This document shows positions 1 through 8,493 of a DNA stretch of 64,000 nucleotides, piece by piece (positions within the stretch are counted from its first letter, which is position 1; every line of letters starts with the position of its first letter). Source of the stretch: Nitrosomonadales bacterium (lineage in GTDB: Bacteria > Pseudomonadota > Gammaproteobacteria > Burkholderiales > Gallionellaceae); NCBI GenBank assembly GCA_016716325.1, contig JADJWO010000001.1, positions 2,264,425 through 2,328,424 of the forward strand. Direction: 5' to 3'. The notes below the pieces were generated by a model that was not told the origin of the DNA, searched no databases, and saw nothing but the letters and a program-made list of their open reading frames with translations. The position numbers and the translations under genes are program-made.

Positions 1-1
1 G

Positions 2-760
2 GCCGATATGTATCGTGAAGATGACAGAGCAGTGATGGAATCGGGCGTGGCGAAACTCAACTATGAGGAGCCTCAGTCTACACCATCGGGTAACATCATT
101 TGGCTTAGCACTTCCAAAGTTCCTTTGAAAAATTCAAAGGGTGAGACGATCGGTCTACTGGGAATCTACCAGGACATTACAGAGCAAAAGAACGACCAGG
201 AGAAAATTCAACAATTCGCATTTTATGACGCGCTGACCAAATTACCCAATCGCCGCTTACTTCAAGATCGATTAAGTCAGGCCATGTCCTCCAGCAAACG
301 AAGTGGCTGCTATGGTGCGTTGATGTTCATTGATTTGGATAACTTCAAGCCGTTGAATGATGAGCACGGGCATAGGGTAGGAGATCTTTTGTTGATGGAA
401 GCCGCCAATCGACTGCGGGGTTGCGTGCGGGAAATGGATACGGTGGCGCGATTCGGTGGTGATGAATTTGTGGTCGTTCTGAGCGAATTGGATGCGGGTA
501 AATCAAAGTCGATCACGGAAGCCTACAGGATTGCTGAAAAAATTCGCTCTACCTTATATGAACCATACTTGCTCGCTGTAAGCACTGATGGAAGTACAGA
601 CACCACAGTCAAGCATCAATGTACTGCGAGTATCGGAGTGGTGTTGTTTGTCAACCATGAATACAGTCAAGAGGAAATTTTAGAGTGGGCGGATGATGCG
701 CTGTATCTTGCCAAAGAGTCTGGTCGCAATCAGATTCGGTTTTATGAAAAGGTTTCCTGA
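2..760 (+). CDS. GGDEF diguanylate cyclase with PAS/PAC sensor, 5' truncated by window
   Basis: The frame is open to the left edge, so the N-terminus lies outside the window. Counting from the first Met at position 8, residues 15-60 look like the end of a PAS/PAC sensor (ending LLGIYQDITEQK). Residues 70-250 are a GGDEF domain with an intact GGDEF active site at 150-154. An RxxD inhibitory c-di-GMP site (R141, D144) precedes it by five residues. The protein should make c-di-GMP from two GTP in response to an input sensed further upstream. No EAL domain follows before the stop. The catalytic call is firm; the signal it senses cannot be read from this fragment. Confidence 0.93.
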   Translation, partial: ADMYREDDRAVMESGVAKLNYEEPQSTPSGNIIWLSTSKVPLKNSKGETIGLLGIYQDITEQKNDQEKIQQFAFYDALTKLPNRRLLQDRLSQAMSSSKRSGCYGALMFIDLDNFKPLNDEHGHRVGDLLLMEAANRLRGCVREMDTVARFGGDEFVVVLSELDAGKSKSITEAYRIAEKIRSTLYEPYLLAVSTDGSTDTTVKHQCTASIGVVLFVNHEYSQEEILEWADDALYLAKESGRNQIRFYEKVS

Positions 761-1415
761 GGCCCGCTTCGGGTTAGCACGAGACCGTCACGCTGACAGA
801 TTTCCCCTCTAATCTTTGTCCGCTTAGTGTCGGAAGCCGCCCTTTCCTCTTAAAAACCACCTGCCTGATGCATGGATTTATCCGGTACGCCAGTTAAGGG
901 GATAGCCTTCTACATTGTGCCGCTTTGAGTGCGGGGTGCAATGGTGAAGGGGAGAGGGGGCGAGTGCAGTTGGGAGCGATTGGTGAATTGTCGGCAATTC
1001 ACCGGGATGGTGACTTTGATTTGATCTACGACTTTTGGGCGTGGTTGTTCCCTTCGGGCTGGGCCCTTTCATCTCTGGTCTCATTATTGCCAGTCGGTTT
1101 GTTTTCGGTCTCCGCTGTCAGTTCAGTAGCAACATAAGTTGCCAACTGACATTCGAAGTCATAATTACCTTTTTGAAACATGGTGTTCTGCTCTTTCTGT
1201 TGTGTATGCAAATAGCGGATATGGATGCCATAGACGACGGTTATCCAAGTTCGCGGGCTGATTGGAAGGTAAATCAGGGAAAAAGTTCAAAGAGGCGATT
1301 CGGGACGGTGTGCCTGCGGGATGTATTTCCAGGTGACATGGTACGGGTTGTATGTTTCAGGATTGTGACCGCCCCAGCGGCGCGACAATCGGAATGAAGC
1401 AGGGGCTGATGGAAT
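761..1415. other. gene-poor stretch, no supported gene
   Basis: About 650 bases without a gene I can support. Short open frames exist on both strands, but none has a convincing ribosome binding site or a recognisable product. It contains a 9-bp-stem hairpin at 982-1003. Composition is less GC-rich than in the neighbouring genes, which suggests old, decayed accessory DNA. A 50-codon minus-strand frame starting MFQKGNYDF near 1181 is the least unlikely candidate, but I would not call it. Confidence 0.5.
982..1003. repeat. perfect 9-bp inverted repeat (hairpin)
   Basis: GGTGAATTG and CAATTCACC are separated by a four-base TCGG loop. There is no T-run, so it is not a standard terminator. It stands alone in the gene-poor stretch; function unknown. 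Confidence 0.6.
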
Positions 1416-1817
1416 TCAGCCCGTTTTGCGCTTCATTTCGATGAATCCTGCTGTGACGAAATCCATCGTGCGGACGTGCTGGACGAACCAGTCACCTACG
1501 GCGCAATCCAGCCAGTCGCGTAGCGCGGCGGCATCGCGTTCCCGCTGCCAGCGTTCGATCTGTCCGGTCATGCCGGACAGCACGCTGTCGTGTTCGCCCT
1601 TGTGCATCGGGTAGGGCGGGAAGCGGGCCTCCTGCATCTGCCGCTCTTCTTCGGCGAAGTGCCGCCGGGTGTGTTCCAGCAGTTCGCCGAGCAGCGCGTC
1701 CACCTCGTCGTCTGCTGCGTGGTGCGCCAGCCGGTCCAGCAGTTTTTCGCGCAGCACGACGAATTCCGCATGGTCGCGGTTCATGAAGTCCAGTGCCACT
1801 TGCGGATATTCCAGCAT
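1416..1817 (-). CDS. bacteriohemerythrin
   Basis: A 133-residue protein with the hemerythrin pattern of iron ligands: HAEF near residue 16, HTRRHFAEEE in the middle, the HKGEH pair, and HVRTMD near the C-terminus. Together these bind a non-haem di-iron centre that carries O2. Bacterial single-domain forms are cytoplasmic and linked to O2 delivery or sensing, which suits a microaerophile. The start at 1817 is chosen because a strong AGGAGG-type site (aacaggaggaaaacaac) precedes it; the longer upstream frame overlaps the ribF promoter region. It is divergent from ribF. Confidence 0.93.
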   Translation of the reverse strand: MLEYPQVALDFMNRDHAEFVVLREKLLDRLAHHAADDEVDALLGELLEHTRRHFAEEERQMQEARFPPYPMHKGEHDSVLSGMTGQIERWQRERDAAALRDWLDCAVGDWFVQHVRTMDFVTAGFIEMKRKTG

Positions 1818-1863
1818 GTTGTTTTCCTCCTGTTCGGATATGCGTTGTCCAATCATCTCACGG

Positions 1864-1869
1864 TATAAT
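1864..1869 (+). promoter_or_regulatory. -10 box (TATAAT) of ribF, near-leaderless
   Basis: A consensus TATAAT ends nine bases before the ribF ATG (spacer cccgcccct). A start site 6-7 bases downstream would leave a 5' leader of only two or three bases. No good -35 box is visible at 17 bp. The same arrangement occurs before arnC at 38646. Confidence 0.55.
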
Positions 1870-1878
1870 CCCGCCCCT

Positions 1879-2805
1879 ATGCAGATTCTACGCGGACTCC
1901 ATTCTCCCGACACACAAGCTGTTGCGGTCACCATCGGCAATTTCGACGGGGTACATCTCGGCCATCAGGCGCTGCTGGGAGAGTTGCGCACGATTGCTCA
2001 AGCGCGCGAATTGGGCACGGCAGTAGTGATCTTCGAGCCGCACCCGCGCGAGTATTTCACGCCGCACCAGGCGCCGGCGCGGCTGACCAGCCTGCGCGAG
2101 AAGCTCGAGCTGTTCGAGACGATGGGGCTGGATCGCGTGCATATATGCCGTTTTGACGAGCGCCTCGCGCGGATGGACGCAGCGGATTTCATCCATGCGC
2201 TGCATGAAAAAGTGCATGCCGGTTTTGTGCTGATCGGCGACGACTTCCGTTTCGGCAAGGGGCGTACCGGCGATTTTGCGATGATGGAAAAGGTCGGCGC
2301 GCAACGCGGTTTCGCCGTGCAGGCGATGCATAGCGTGATGCATGACGGCGTGCGCATCTCCAGCACCGAGATCCGTGCGGCACTGGCAATCGGACAACTG
2401 CACGACGCGCACCGGTATCTGGGGCGTCCCTACAGCATCAGTGGCAGGGTGGTGCGCGGCGACGGCCTGGGGCGCAAGCTCGGTTTCCCGACCGCGAACA
2501 TCCAGATGAAGCACAACCTGCCGCCGCTGGCCGGCATCTTCGTGGTGCGGGTGCATGCCGAGGAGCTGGGCATTCTCCAGGGCGTGGCAAGCCTGGGCGT
2601 CCGGCCGACCGTGAAACAGGATGCGAAGCCGGTGCTGGAGGTGCATCTGTTCGAGTTCGCTCAGCAGGTTTACGGCAGGCACTTGCGCGTGGAGTTCCTG
2701 CGCAAGCTGCGCAATGAGGAGAAGTATCCCGATGTGGAGACGCTGGTGCGGCATATCGCGCTGGATGTGAAGCATGCCAGGGAGTGGTTTGAGCAATACG
2801 AATGA
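1879..2805 (+). CDS. ribF: bifunctional riboflavin kinase / FMN adenylyltransferase
   Basis: A 308-residue protein of normal RibF length. The N-terminal FAD synthetase half carries GNFDGVHLGHQ near residue 19 (nucleotidyltransferase HxGH motif) and the ISSTEIR motif. The C-terminal flavokinase half carries the GRGLGRKLGFPTAN-type motif seen here as GDGLGRKLGFPTANI. It converts riboflavin to FMN and then to FAD in the cytoplasm. It is first in the conserved order ribF-ileS-lspA-ispH. The start is fixed by homology to MQILRG and by the -10 box just upstream; no Shine-Dalgarno site is present, consistent with leaderless translation. Confidence 0.97.
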   Translation: MQILRGLHSPDTQAVAVTIGNFDGVHLGHQALLGELRTIAQARELGTAVVIFEPHPREYFTPHQAPARLTSLREKLELFETMGLDRVHICRFDERLARMDAADFIHALHEKVHAGFVLIGDDFRFGKGRTGDFAMMEKVGAQRGFAVQAMHSVMHDGVRISSTEIRAALAIGQLHDAHRYLGRPYSISGRVVRGDGLGRKLGFPTANIQMKHNLPPLAGIFVVRVHAEELGILQGVASLGVRPTVKQDAKPVLEVHLFEFAQQVYGRHLRVEFLRKLRNEEKYPDVETLVRHIALDVKHAREWFEQYE

Positions 2806-2832
2806 TTGTCCGACGTAACCGATTACCGACAT

Positions 2833-5718
2833 ATGACTGACTATAAAGACACCCTGAACCTGCCGGACACACCGTTCCCGATGCGCGGCGATCTTGCCAA
2901 ACGTGAGCCCCAGATGCTGGCGCAATGGCAGGCGCAACAACGCTACCAGCGCATCCGCGAAGCGCGCAGCAACGCGCCGAAAGGAAAGTTCATCCTGCAC
3001 GACGGCCCGCCGTATGCCAATGGCGACATCCACATCGGCCATGCGGTGAACAAGATCCTCAAGGACATCGTCGTCAAGAGCAAGACGCTGGACGGCTACG
3101 ATGCGCCCTATGTGCCGGGCTGGGATTGCCACGGCCTGCCGATCGAGTTGCAGGTGGAAAAGAAACACGGCAAGGCGATCCCGCCCGCGCAATTCCGCGA
3201 ACTGTGCCGCGCCTATGCAAAAGAACAGATCGAGCGCCAGAAGAAGGACTTCGTCCGCCTCGGCGTGCTGGGCGACTGGGACCGTCCCTACCTGACCATG
3301 GACTACCGCACCGAGGCCGACATCATCCGCGCGCTCGGCGTCATCCATCAGCGCGGCTATCTGTACCAGGGGCGCAAGCCGGTGAACTGGTGCCTGGATT
3401 GCCAGTCCGCGCTGGCCGAGGCGGAAGTGGAATACGAGGACAAGACCTCGGCGGCGATCGACGTCGGCTTCGAGGTGAAGGACAAGCATGCGCTGGAAAA
3501 TGCGTTCGGCGTATCGCTGCCGGGCGATGCGAGGGCGTACGCGGTGATCTGGACCACCACGCCGTGGACGCTGCCCGCCAACCAGGCGGTGAGCGTGCAT
3601 CCCGAACATGAATATTGTCTGGTGAAGACCGAGAAGGGCTATCTGCTGCTGGTCGCCGAACTGATGGAAAGCTGTTTGCAGCGCTATCGGCTGGACGGCG
3701 AAACGGTCGGGCGATGCAAGGGCGCGGCGCTCGAATTACTGCCGTTGCAGCACCCGCTGTACGAGCGCATCGTGCCGGTCATCTGCGGCGACCACGTCAC
3801 GCTGGAAGCGGGTACCGGCCTGGTGCATACCGCGCCGGCGCACGGTCTGGACGATTACTTCGTCGGCCAGAGATACGACCTGCCGGTCGATAATCCGGTC
3901 GGCGACGACGGCAAGTTCCTTGCCGACATGCCGCTGGTCGGCGGCATGTTCGTCTGGAAAGCCAACGACGTGGTGATCGCGGCATTGCAGGACAGCGGCC
4001 ACCTGCTACAGATGGAAAAGGTGCAGCACAGCTACCCGCATTGCTGGCGACACAAGACGCCGATCATCTTCCGTTCCACGCCGCAGTGGTTCATCGGGAT
4101 GGACCAATCCTCTCCTTCCGCTTCGCTCCCCCCTCTCCCGCCAGCGGGAGAGGGGTTGGGGGAGAGGGATGCCGAAGCACTGATACAGGACAAGCGCAAG
4201 CATGGCGCGGCGCGCCTGCAGCACGCTGGCGAGAGCCTGCGCGCGCTGGCGAACCGTGCCGTCGAGGCGACGCAGTTCTTCCCCGCTTGGGGACGCGCGC
4301 GGCTCGAGGCGATGATCCGCAACCGTCCGGACTGGTGTGTGTCGCGCCAGCGCAACTGGGGCGTGCCGATGCCGTTCTTTGTGCACAGGGAGACCGGGGA
4401 ACTGCATCCGCGCACGCCGGAACTGCTGGAGCAGGTCGCGAAGTTGGTCGAACGATCCGGCATCGAGGCGTGGTTCAGCCTGAACTCGGTGGATGTGCTG
4501 GGCGATGATGCCGAGCATTACAAGAAACTCACCCATACGCTGGACGTGTGGTTCGATTCCGGCACGACGCATGCGGCGGTGTTGCGCCGCCGCGAGGAGC
4601 TGGGTTCGCCCGCCGACCTGTATCTGGAAGGTTCCGACCAGCATCGCGGCTGGTTCCAGTCCAGCCTGCTGACCGGTTGCGCGATCGACGGGCGCGCGCC
4701 GTTCAAGGCGCTGCTGACGCACGGTTTCGTGGTGGACGGCAGCGGGCACAAGATGTCCAAGTCCAAGGGCAACGTGATCGCGCCGCAGAAGATCCTCGAT
4801 ACGCTGGGCGCGGACATCCTGCGCCTGTGGGTGGCTTCGACCGACTATTCCGGCGAACTGACCATCTCGGACGAGATTCTGAAGCGCGTGACCGATGGCT
4901 ACCGCCGCATCCGCAACACGTTGCGTTTCCTGCTGGCGAACACGTCGGATTATGACCACGGCAAACATGCGCTGCCGCCCGGTCAATGGCTGGAGATCGA
5001 CCGCCACGCGCTGGAACTGATGCATCGCCTGCAGACAGAAGTGCGGGCGGATTACGAAAGATACGAGTTCCACCAGATCGTCTACCGGTTGCAGACATTC
5101 TGTTCCGAGGAGTTGGGCGGTTTCTATCTGGATATCCTGAAAGACCGCCTGTATACCGCCGGCACGGATTCCATCGCGCGCCGTTCCGCGCAGAATGCGC
5201 TGTACCACATCGCGCACAGCCTGGTGCGGCTGATGGCGCCGGTGCTGAGCTTTACCGCAGAGGAAGCATGGGCGGTGCTGGGCGGGAAGGACGAGAGCGT
5301 GTTCATCGGCGAGTGGTACGCGCTGCCGCAGGACGACTCCGGCCTGTCCGCGGACTGGCAGGCGATCACGGACTGGCGCGGCCGGGTCAACAAGCAACTG
5401 GAAGAGGCGCGTTCCGCCGGACTGATCGGCTCGGCGCTGGCTGCCGAGGTGGACGTGTATGCTGCGGGCGACGACTACGAAACGCTGGCGCGCCTGGGCG
5501 ACGATTTGCGCTTCGTGTTCATCACCTCGCGCGCCACGGTGCATCGCGTCGCGAGCGAGGCGGAACAGCGTGTCGATGTCTCCGCCAGCCTGCACGAAAA
5601 ATGCGGTCGCTGCTGGCATTACCGCGAGGATGTCGGCGCGGACGCGCAGCACCCGGTATTGTGCGGTCGCTGCGTGAGCAACCTGCACGGCAGCGGCGAG
5701 AAGCGCCAATATGCATAA
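2833..5718 (+). CDS. ileS: isoleucyl-tRNA synthetase, with in-frame repeat insertion
   Basis: Class I tRNA synthetase charging tRNA-Ile, 961 residues against about 930-945 usual. HIGH is at residues 67-70, KMSKSKGN follows in the second half of the Rossmann fold, and the C-terminal zinc site reads CGRCWHY...CGRC. The start at ATG 2833 gives the family N-terminus MTDYKDTLNLPDTPFPMRGD; a TTG nine codons earlier, directly after the ribF stop, is less likely. About 40 extra residues (near 425-468, reading PPLPPAGEGLGERDAEAL) sit between WFIGMD and the ATQFFPAWGRARLEAM segment; their core is a copy of the dispersed palindrome at 4130-4168. Editing and catalytic motifs on both sides are intact, so the enzyme should work. 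Confidence 0.97.
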   Translation: MTDYKDTLNLPDTPFPMRGDLAKREPQMLAQWQAQQRYQRIREARSNAPKGKFILHDGPPYANGDIHIGHAVNKILKDIVVKSKTLDGYDAPYVPGWDCHGLPIELQVEKKHGKAIPPAQFRELCRAYAKEQIERQKKDFVRLGVLGDWDRPYLTMDYRTEADIIRALGVIHQRGYLYQGRKPVNWCLDCQSALAEAEVEYEDKTSAAIDVGFEVKDKHALENAFGVSLPGDARAYAVIWTTTPWTLPANQAVSVHPEHEYCLVKTEKGYLLLVAELMESCLQRYRLDGETVGRCKGAALELLPLQHPLYERIVPVICGDHVTLEAGTGLVHTAPAHGLDDYFVGQRYDLPVDNPVGDDGKFLADMPLVGGMFVWKANDVVIAALQDSGHLLQMEKVQHSYPHCWRHKTPIIFRSTPQWFIGMDQSSPSASLPPLPPAGEGLGERDAEALIQDKRKHGAARLQHAGESLRALANRAVEATQFFPAWGRARLEAMIRNRPDWCVSRQRNWGVPMPFFVHRETGELHPRTPELLEQVAKLVERSGIEAWFSLNSVDVLGDDAEHYKKLTHTLDVWFDSGTTHAAVLRRREELGSPADLYLEGSDQHRGWFQSSLLTGCAIDGRAPFKALLTHGFVVDGSGHKMSKSKGNVIAPQKILDTLGADILRLWVASTDYSGELTISDEILKRVTDGYRRIRNTLRFLLANTSDYDHGKHALPPGQWLEIDRHALELMHRLQTEVRADYERYEFHQIVYRLQTFCSEELGGFYLDILKDRLYTAGTDSIARRSAQNALYHIAHSLVRLMAPVLSFTAEEAWAVLGGKDESVFIGEWYALPQDDSGLSADWQAITDWRGRVNKQLEEARSAGLIGSALAAEVDVYAAGDDYETLARLGDDLRFVFITSRATVHRVASEAEQRVDVSASLHEKCGRCWHYREDVGADAQHPVLCGRCVSNLHGSGEKRQYA
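4105..4169 (+). repeat. GC-rich palindromic repeat (family A) inside ileS
   Basis: The palindrome CCCTCTCCCGCCAGCGGG continues into GAGAGGGG and is followed by the characteristic tail TTGGGGGAGAGGG. It is read in frame as PLPPAGEGLGER within IleS. Confidence 0.85.
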
Positions 5719-5721
5719 CCC

Positions 5722-5841
5722 GTCATTCCCGCGCAGGCGGGAATCCAGCATTCAAGAAATTCCGCGTAGCGGACAAGGCCAGATCGTCCCGCCAGGCGGG
5801 GCTTGTTCAATTGACTGGATTCCCGCCTGCGCGGGAATGAC
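5722..5841. repeat. REP/dRS3-like element with 27-bp perfect inverted arms (family B)
   Basis: Arms at 5722-5748 and 5815-5841 are perfect inverted copies starting GTCATTCCCGCGCAGGCGGG; each arm is itself a small hairpin. The 66-base centre contains a further imperfect hairpin (CCCGCCAGGCGGG). It fills the ileS-lspA gap and starts four bases after the ileS stop. It resembles the ATTCCC(N8)GGGAAT repeats known from Neisseria and other betaproteobacteria. A shorter relative lies inside mutL at 52601-52670. Confidence 0.9.
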
Positions 5842-5865
5842 TAAGCGCAGAGGGAGGGTAAGCGC

Positions 5866-6387
5866 ATGAATACCCTCTCCCCCACCCCCTCTCCCGCAAG
5901 CGGGCGAGGGGAGTTGTCGCGCTGGCTCGGCTTGAGCGCGCTGGTCATCATCCTGGACCAGATCAGCAAGATATGGATCACCAGCAGTTTTGCCTATGGT
6001 GAAAGCGTTGCCGTGCTGGGCGTGTTCGACCTGGTGCTGGCGCATAACACCGGTGCCGCGTTCAGCTTCCTGAGCGATGCCGGCGGGATGGAGCGCTGGC
6101 TGTTCAGCGGTATCGCGGTGGCCGCGTCGGTGTGGATCGTGGCGTTGTTGCGCAAGCATGCCGCCCAGCCGCTGTTCGCGCTGGCGCTGAGCCTGATCCT
6201 GGGCGGTGCGCTGGGCAATCTGATCGACCGCATCGCATACGGTTACGTGGTGGACTTCCTGCATTTCCACTGGGACGAACATTATTTCCCCGCATTCAAT
6301 CTGGCCGATTCCGCGATCACCTGCGGCGCGTTCCTGTTGCTGTGGGACGGCTTTACGGAGAAAAGACATGGATCTGCTGCTGGCTAA
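5866..6387 (+). CDS. lspA: lipoprotein signal peptidase (signal peptidase II)
   Basis: A 173-residue inner-membrane aspartyl protease that cleaves the signal peptide of diacylglyceryl-prolipoproteins. Four hydrophobic segments are visible. The catalytic aspartates are D130 (VVDFLHFHW) and D148 (NLADSAI), with the conserved HNTGAAFSF motif at 60-68. The ATG at 5866 has a good ribosome site (gagggaggg), so translation begins just before a family A repeat, and residues 3-16 (TLSPTPSPASGRGE) are repeat-encoded. The recognisable LspA sequence starts at about residue 17. It overlaps the ispH start by 20 bases. Confidence 0.95.
   Translation: MNTLSPTPSPASGRGELSRWLGLSALVIILDQISKIWITSSFAYGESVAVLGVFDLVLAHNTGAAFSFLSDAGGMERWLFSGIAVAASVWIVALLRKHAAQPLFALALSLILGGALGNLIDRIAYGYVVDFLHFHWDEHYFPAFNLADSAITCGAFLLLWDGFTEKRHGSAAG
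5873..5913 (+). repeat. family A palindrome forming the lspA N-terminus
   Basis: Copy of the CCCTCTCCC...CTCCCGCAAGCGGGCGAGG repeat. It begins seven bases after the lspA start codon and is translated as TLSPTPSPASGRGE. Confidence 0.85.
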
Positions 6388-7291
6388 CCCGCGCGGTTTC
6401 TGCGCCGGCGTGGACCGCGCCATCACCATCGTCGAAAGGGCGCTGGCGCTGCATGGCGCGCCGGTCTACGTGCGCCACGAAGTGGTGCACAACAAGTTCG
6501 TGGTGGACAGTCTGCGCAACAGGGGGGCGATCTTCATCGAAGACCTGGCCGATGTGCCGCCCGGCAGCATCCTGGTATTCAGCGCGCATGGCGTCCCGCA
6601 ATCGGTGCGCAGCGAAGCCGAGGCGCGCAACCTTACCGTGTTCGACGCGACCTGCCCGCTGGTCACCAAGGTGCATATCCAGGTATCGCGGTTGCGCGAG
6701 CAGGGCAAGGAGGTCGTCATGATCGGCCATGCCGGGCATCCCGAGGTGGAAGGCACGATGGGGCAGAGCGAGGGCGGCATGTATCTGGTGGAATCGCCCG
6801 CGCAGGTCGGTTCGCTCAAGGTGGACGACGAGCGGAACCTTGCCTATGTCACGCAGACCACGCTGTCGATGGACGATGCTGCCGGCATCGTCGCCGCGCT
6901 GAAGGCGCGGTTCCCGTTCATCACCGGCCCGAAGAAGGATGACATTTGCTACGCCACGCAGAACCGCCAGGATGCCGTTAAGCTGCTGGTCAAGCAATGC
7001 GACGTGGTGGTCGTGGTGGGCTCGCCGAACAGTTCCAATTCCAACCGCCTGCGCGAAGTCGCGGCGAACGTCGGCGTGCCGGCCTATCTGGTGGATGACG
7101 CCAGCGGATTGCAGCCGGAATGGTTCGCGGGCAAGTCGCGCGTCGGCATCACCGCCGGTGCATCCGCCCCCGAACTGCTGGTGCAGGATGTGGTGACGCG
7201 CCTGCACGAGATGGGTGCGGGGGAGATCACCGAGTTGCAGGGCATCGTCGAGAACGTCATATTCCCGCTGCCCAAGGCGCTGCAAACCTGA
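6368..7291 (+). CDS. ispH: 4-hydroxy-3-methylbut-2-enyl diphosphate reductase
   Basis: Last enzyme of the MEP isoprenoid pathway: reduces HMBPP to IPP and DMAPP with a 4Fe-4S cluster. The three cluster cysteines C12 (RGFCAGV), C96 (DATCPLV) and C194 (DDICYAT) are present, as are the substrate-binding histidines in HEVVHN and SAHGVP. Its 307 residues match the family. The start overlaps the end of lspA and an aaaag stretch precedes it. It is part of the ribF-ileS-lspA-ispH run. Confidence 0.97.
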   Translation: MDLLLANPRGFCAGVDRAITIVERALALHGAPVYVRHEVVHNKFVVDSLRNRGAIFIEDLADVPPGSILVFSAHGVPQSVRSEAEARNLTVFDATCPLVTKVHIQVSRLREQGKEVVMIGHAGHPEVEGTMGQSEGGMYLVESPAQVGSLKVDDERNLAYVTQTTLSMDDAAGIVAALKARFPFITGPKKDDICYATQNRQDAVKLLVKQCDVVVVVGSPNSSNSNRLREVAANVGVPAYLVDDASGLQPEWFAGKSRVGITAGASAPELLVQDVVTRLHEMGAGEITELQGIVENVIFPLPKALQT

Positions 7292-7294
7292 ACC

Positions 7295-8362
7295 ATGGGA
7301 AGAGACTTCCTGATCGTCGGCGCCGGCGCAGTCGGCCTGACCAGCGCACAAGCCCTGTTGCAGGCGGGCTACCGCGTGACGCTGGTCGAGCGCGGCCTGG
7401 TCGGACAGGAGGCTTCCTGGGCGGGCGGCGGCATCATGTCGCCATTGTGCTCGTGGGATTATCGCGAACCGGTCACGCGCCTCGCGCATCGCGGCATGAA
7501 GATGCTGGACGAGGCCGTTGCCGGATTGCAGGCCAGCACCGGCATCGATCCGGAATACCAGCGCTGCGGCATGCTGGTGTTGCCGCCGTTCCGGGACGAA
7601 CTGGCCACGCGCTGGTGTGAACAGCATCGTTTCCCGCTGCGGCATGTGAACCCCGCCGACCACCTGCCGGTCGAGGCGGCGGATACCGGCTTGCTGTTGC
7701 CCGAGGTCGCGCAGGTGCGCAACCCGCGCCTGCTGCGCGCGCTGCGCCGGCGCGTCGAGATGCTCGGCGGGACGGTCCTTGAGCAGCATGAAGTGCTGGG
7801 TTTCGAGTTGGCGGGCGACCGCGTCGCATCGTTGCTGACCACGCAGGGAAGGCTGGGCGCGGATGCCTTCATCGTCACGGCGGGCGCGTGGAGCAAGACG
7901 CTGCTGGGCGAGCACGCGCTTGGCATGGACGTCCGCCCGATACGCGGACAGATATTGCTGTTCAAGTTCGATGCGCAGCCGTTCTCCCCGATCGTGCTTC
8001 AGGAAAGCCTGTATTTCATTCCGCGACGCGACGGGCATGTGCTGGTCGGCAGCACACTGGAAGACGTCGGTTTCGATAAATCCACCACGCCGGAAGCCCG
8101 CGCCAGCCTGTTGCAGCACGTGCATGCGATCTTCCCGGACTGGAAGGTGGTCGAACCGGTGCAGCACTGGGCAGGCTTCCGTCCCGGTTCGCCGGACAAC
8201 ATCCCGGTCATCGGCCGCCATCCGCACATCGCCAATCTCTACGCCAACAGCGGGCATTTCCGTTATGGCGTGACCATGTCGCTGGCCAGCGCGGAACTGT
8301 TGTGCAACGAGATCGAAGGCAGGCCGCAGGCATTGCCCGCGGAGGAATACCGCTGGCGATAG
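7295..8362 (+). CDS. thiO: FAD-dependent glycine oxidase-like protein (ThiO type)
   Basis: A 355-residue D-amino-acid/glycine oxidase-type flavoprotein. The FAD-binding motif GAGAVG lies at residues 9-14 after a beta strand, followed by VERG at the end of the second strand. The stretch ASWAGGGIMSPL is typical of ThiO, as are the C-terminal HWAGFRPGSPDNIPVIG and the final GHFRYG motif. ThiO oxidises glycine to the iminoglycine used for the thiazole of thiamin. It starts three bases after ispH and is probably cotranscribed. No other thi genes are in the window, so the substrate is inferred. Confidence 0.85.
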   Translation: MGRDFLIVGAGAVGLTSAQALLQAGYRVTLVERGLVGQEASWAGGGIMSPLCSWDYREPVTRLAHRGMKMLDEAVAGLQASTGIDPEYQRCGMLVLPPFRDELATRWCEQHRFPLRHVNPADHLPVEAADTGLLLPEVAQVRNPRLLRALRRRVEMLGGTVLEQHEVLGFELAGDRVASLLTTQGRLGADAFIVTAGAWSKTLLGEHALGMDVRPIRGQILLFKFDAQPFSPIVLQESLYFIPRRDGHVLVGSTLEDVGFDKSTTPEARASLLQHVHAIFPDWKVVEPVQHWAGFRPGSPDNIPVIGRHPHIANLYANSGHFRYGVTMSLASAELLCNEIEGRPQALPAEEYRWR

Positions 8363-8377
8363 CCGGTGTGTGTCATT

Positions 8378-8383
8378 TATAAT
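8378..8383 (+). promoter_or_regulatory. -10 box of tRNA-Thr
   Basis: Consensus TATAAT 13 bases upstream of the mature tRNA 5' end. No clear -35 is seen. Confidence 0.5.
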
Positions 8384-8396
8384 CGCCACGTTTTTG

Positions 8397-8472
8397 GCTG
8401 GAGTAGCTCAGTTGGTAGAGCAACGCACTCGTAACGCGTAGGTCGGAGGTTCGATTCCTCTCTCCAGCACCA
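8397..8472 (+). tRNA. tRNA-Thr (anticodon CGU)
   Basis: The acceptor stem GCTGGAG/CTCCAGC pairs perfectly, the D-arm is GCTC...GAGC, and the T-arm is GGAGG-TTCGATT-CCTCT. The anticodon loop CTCGTAA gives CGT, reading ACG threonine codons. Discriminator A is followed by an encoded CCA (8470-8472). The last anticodon-stem pair is an A-C mismatch. Confidence 0.95.
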
Positions 8473-8493
8473 CCCCCCTGTCGAGGAACCCGC

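Noticed and set aside
1026..1211. 61-codon minus-strand frame (MHTQQKEQNTMFQKGNYDF)
   Set aside because: No good ribosome site, low-complexity polar C-terminus and no recognised family; kept only as a remark in the gene-poor stretch.
1888..3609. 573-codon open frame on the minus strand
   Set aside because: Antisense shadow of ribF and ileS in GC-rich DNA; Arg/Ala/His-rich composition and no family motifs.
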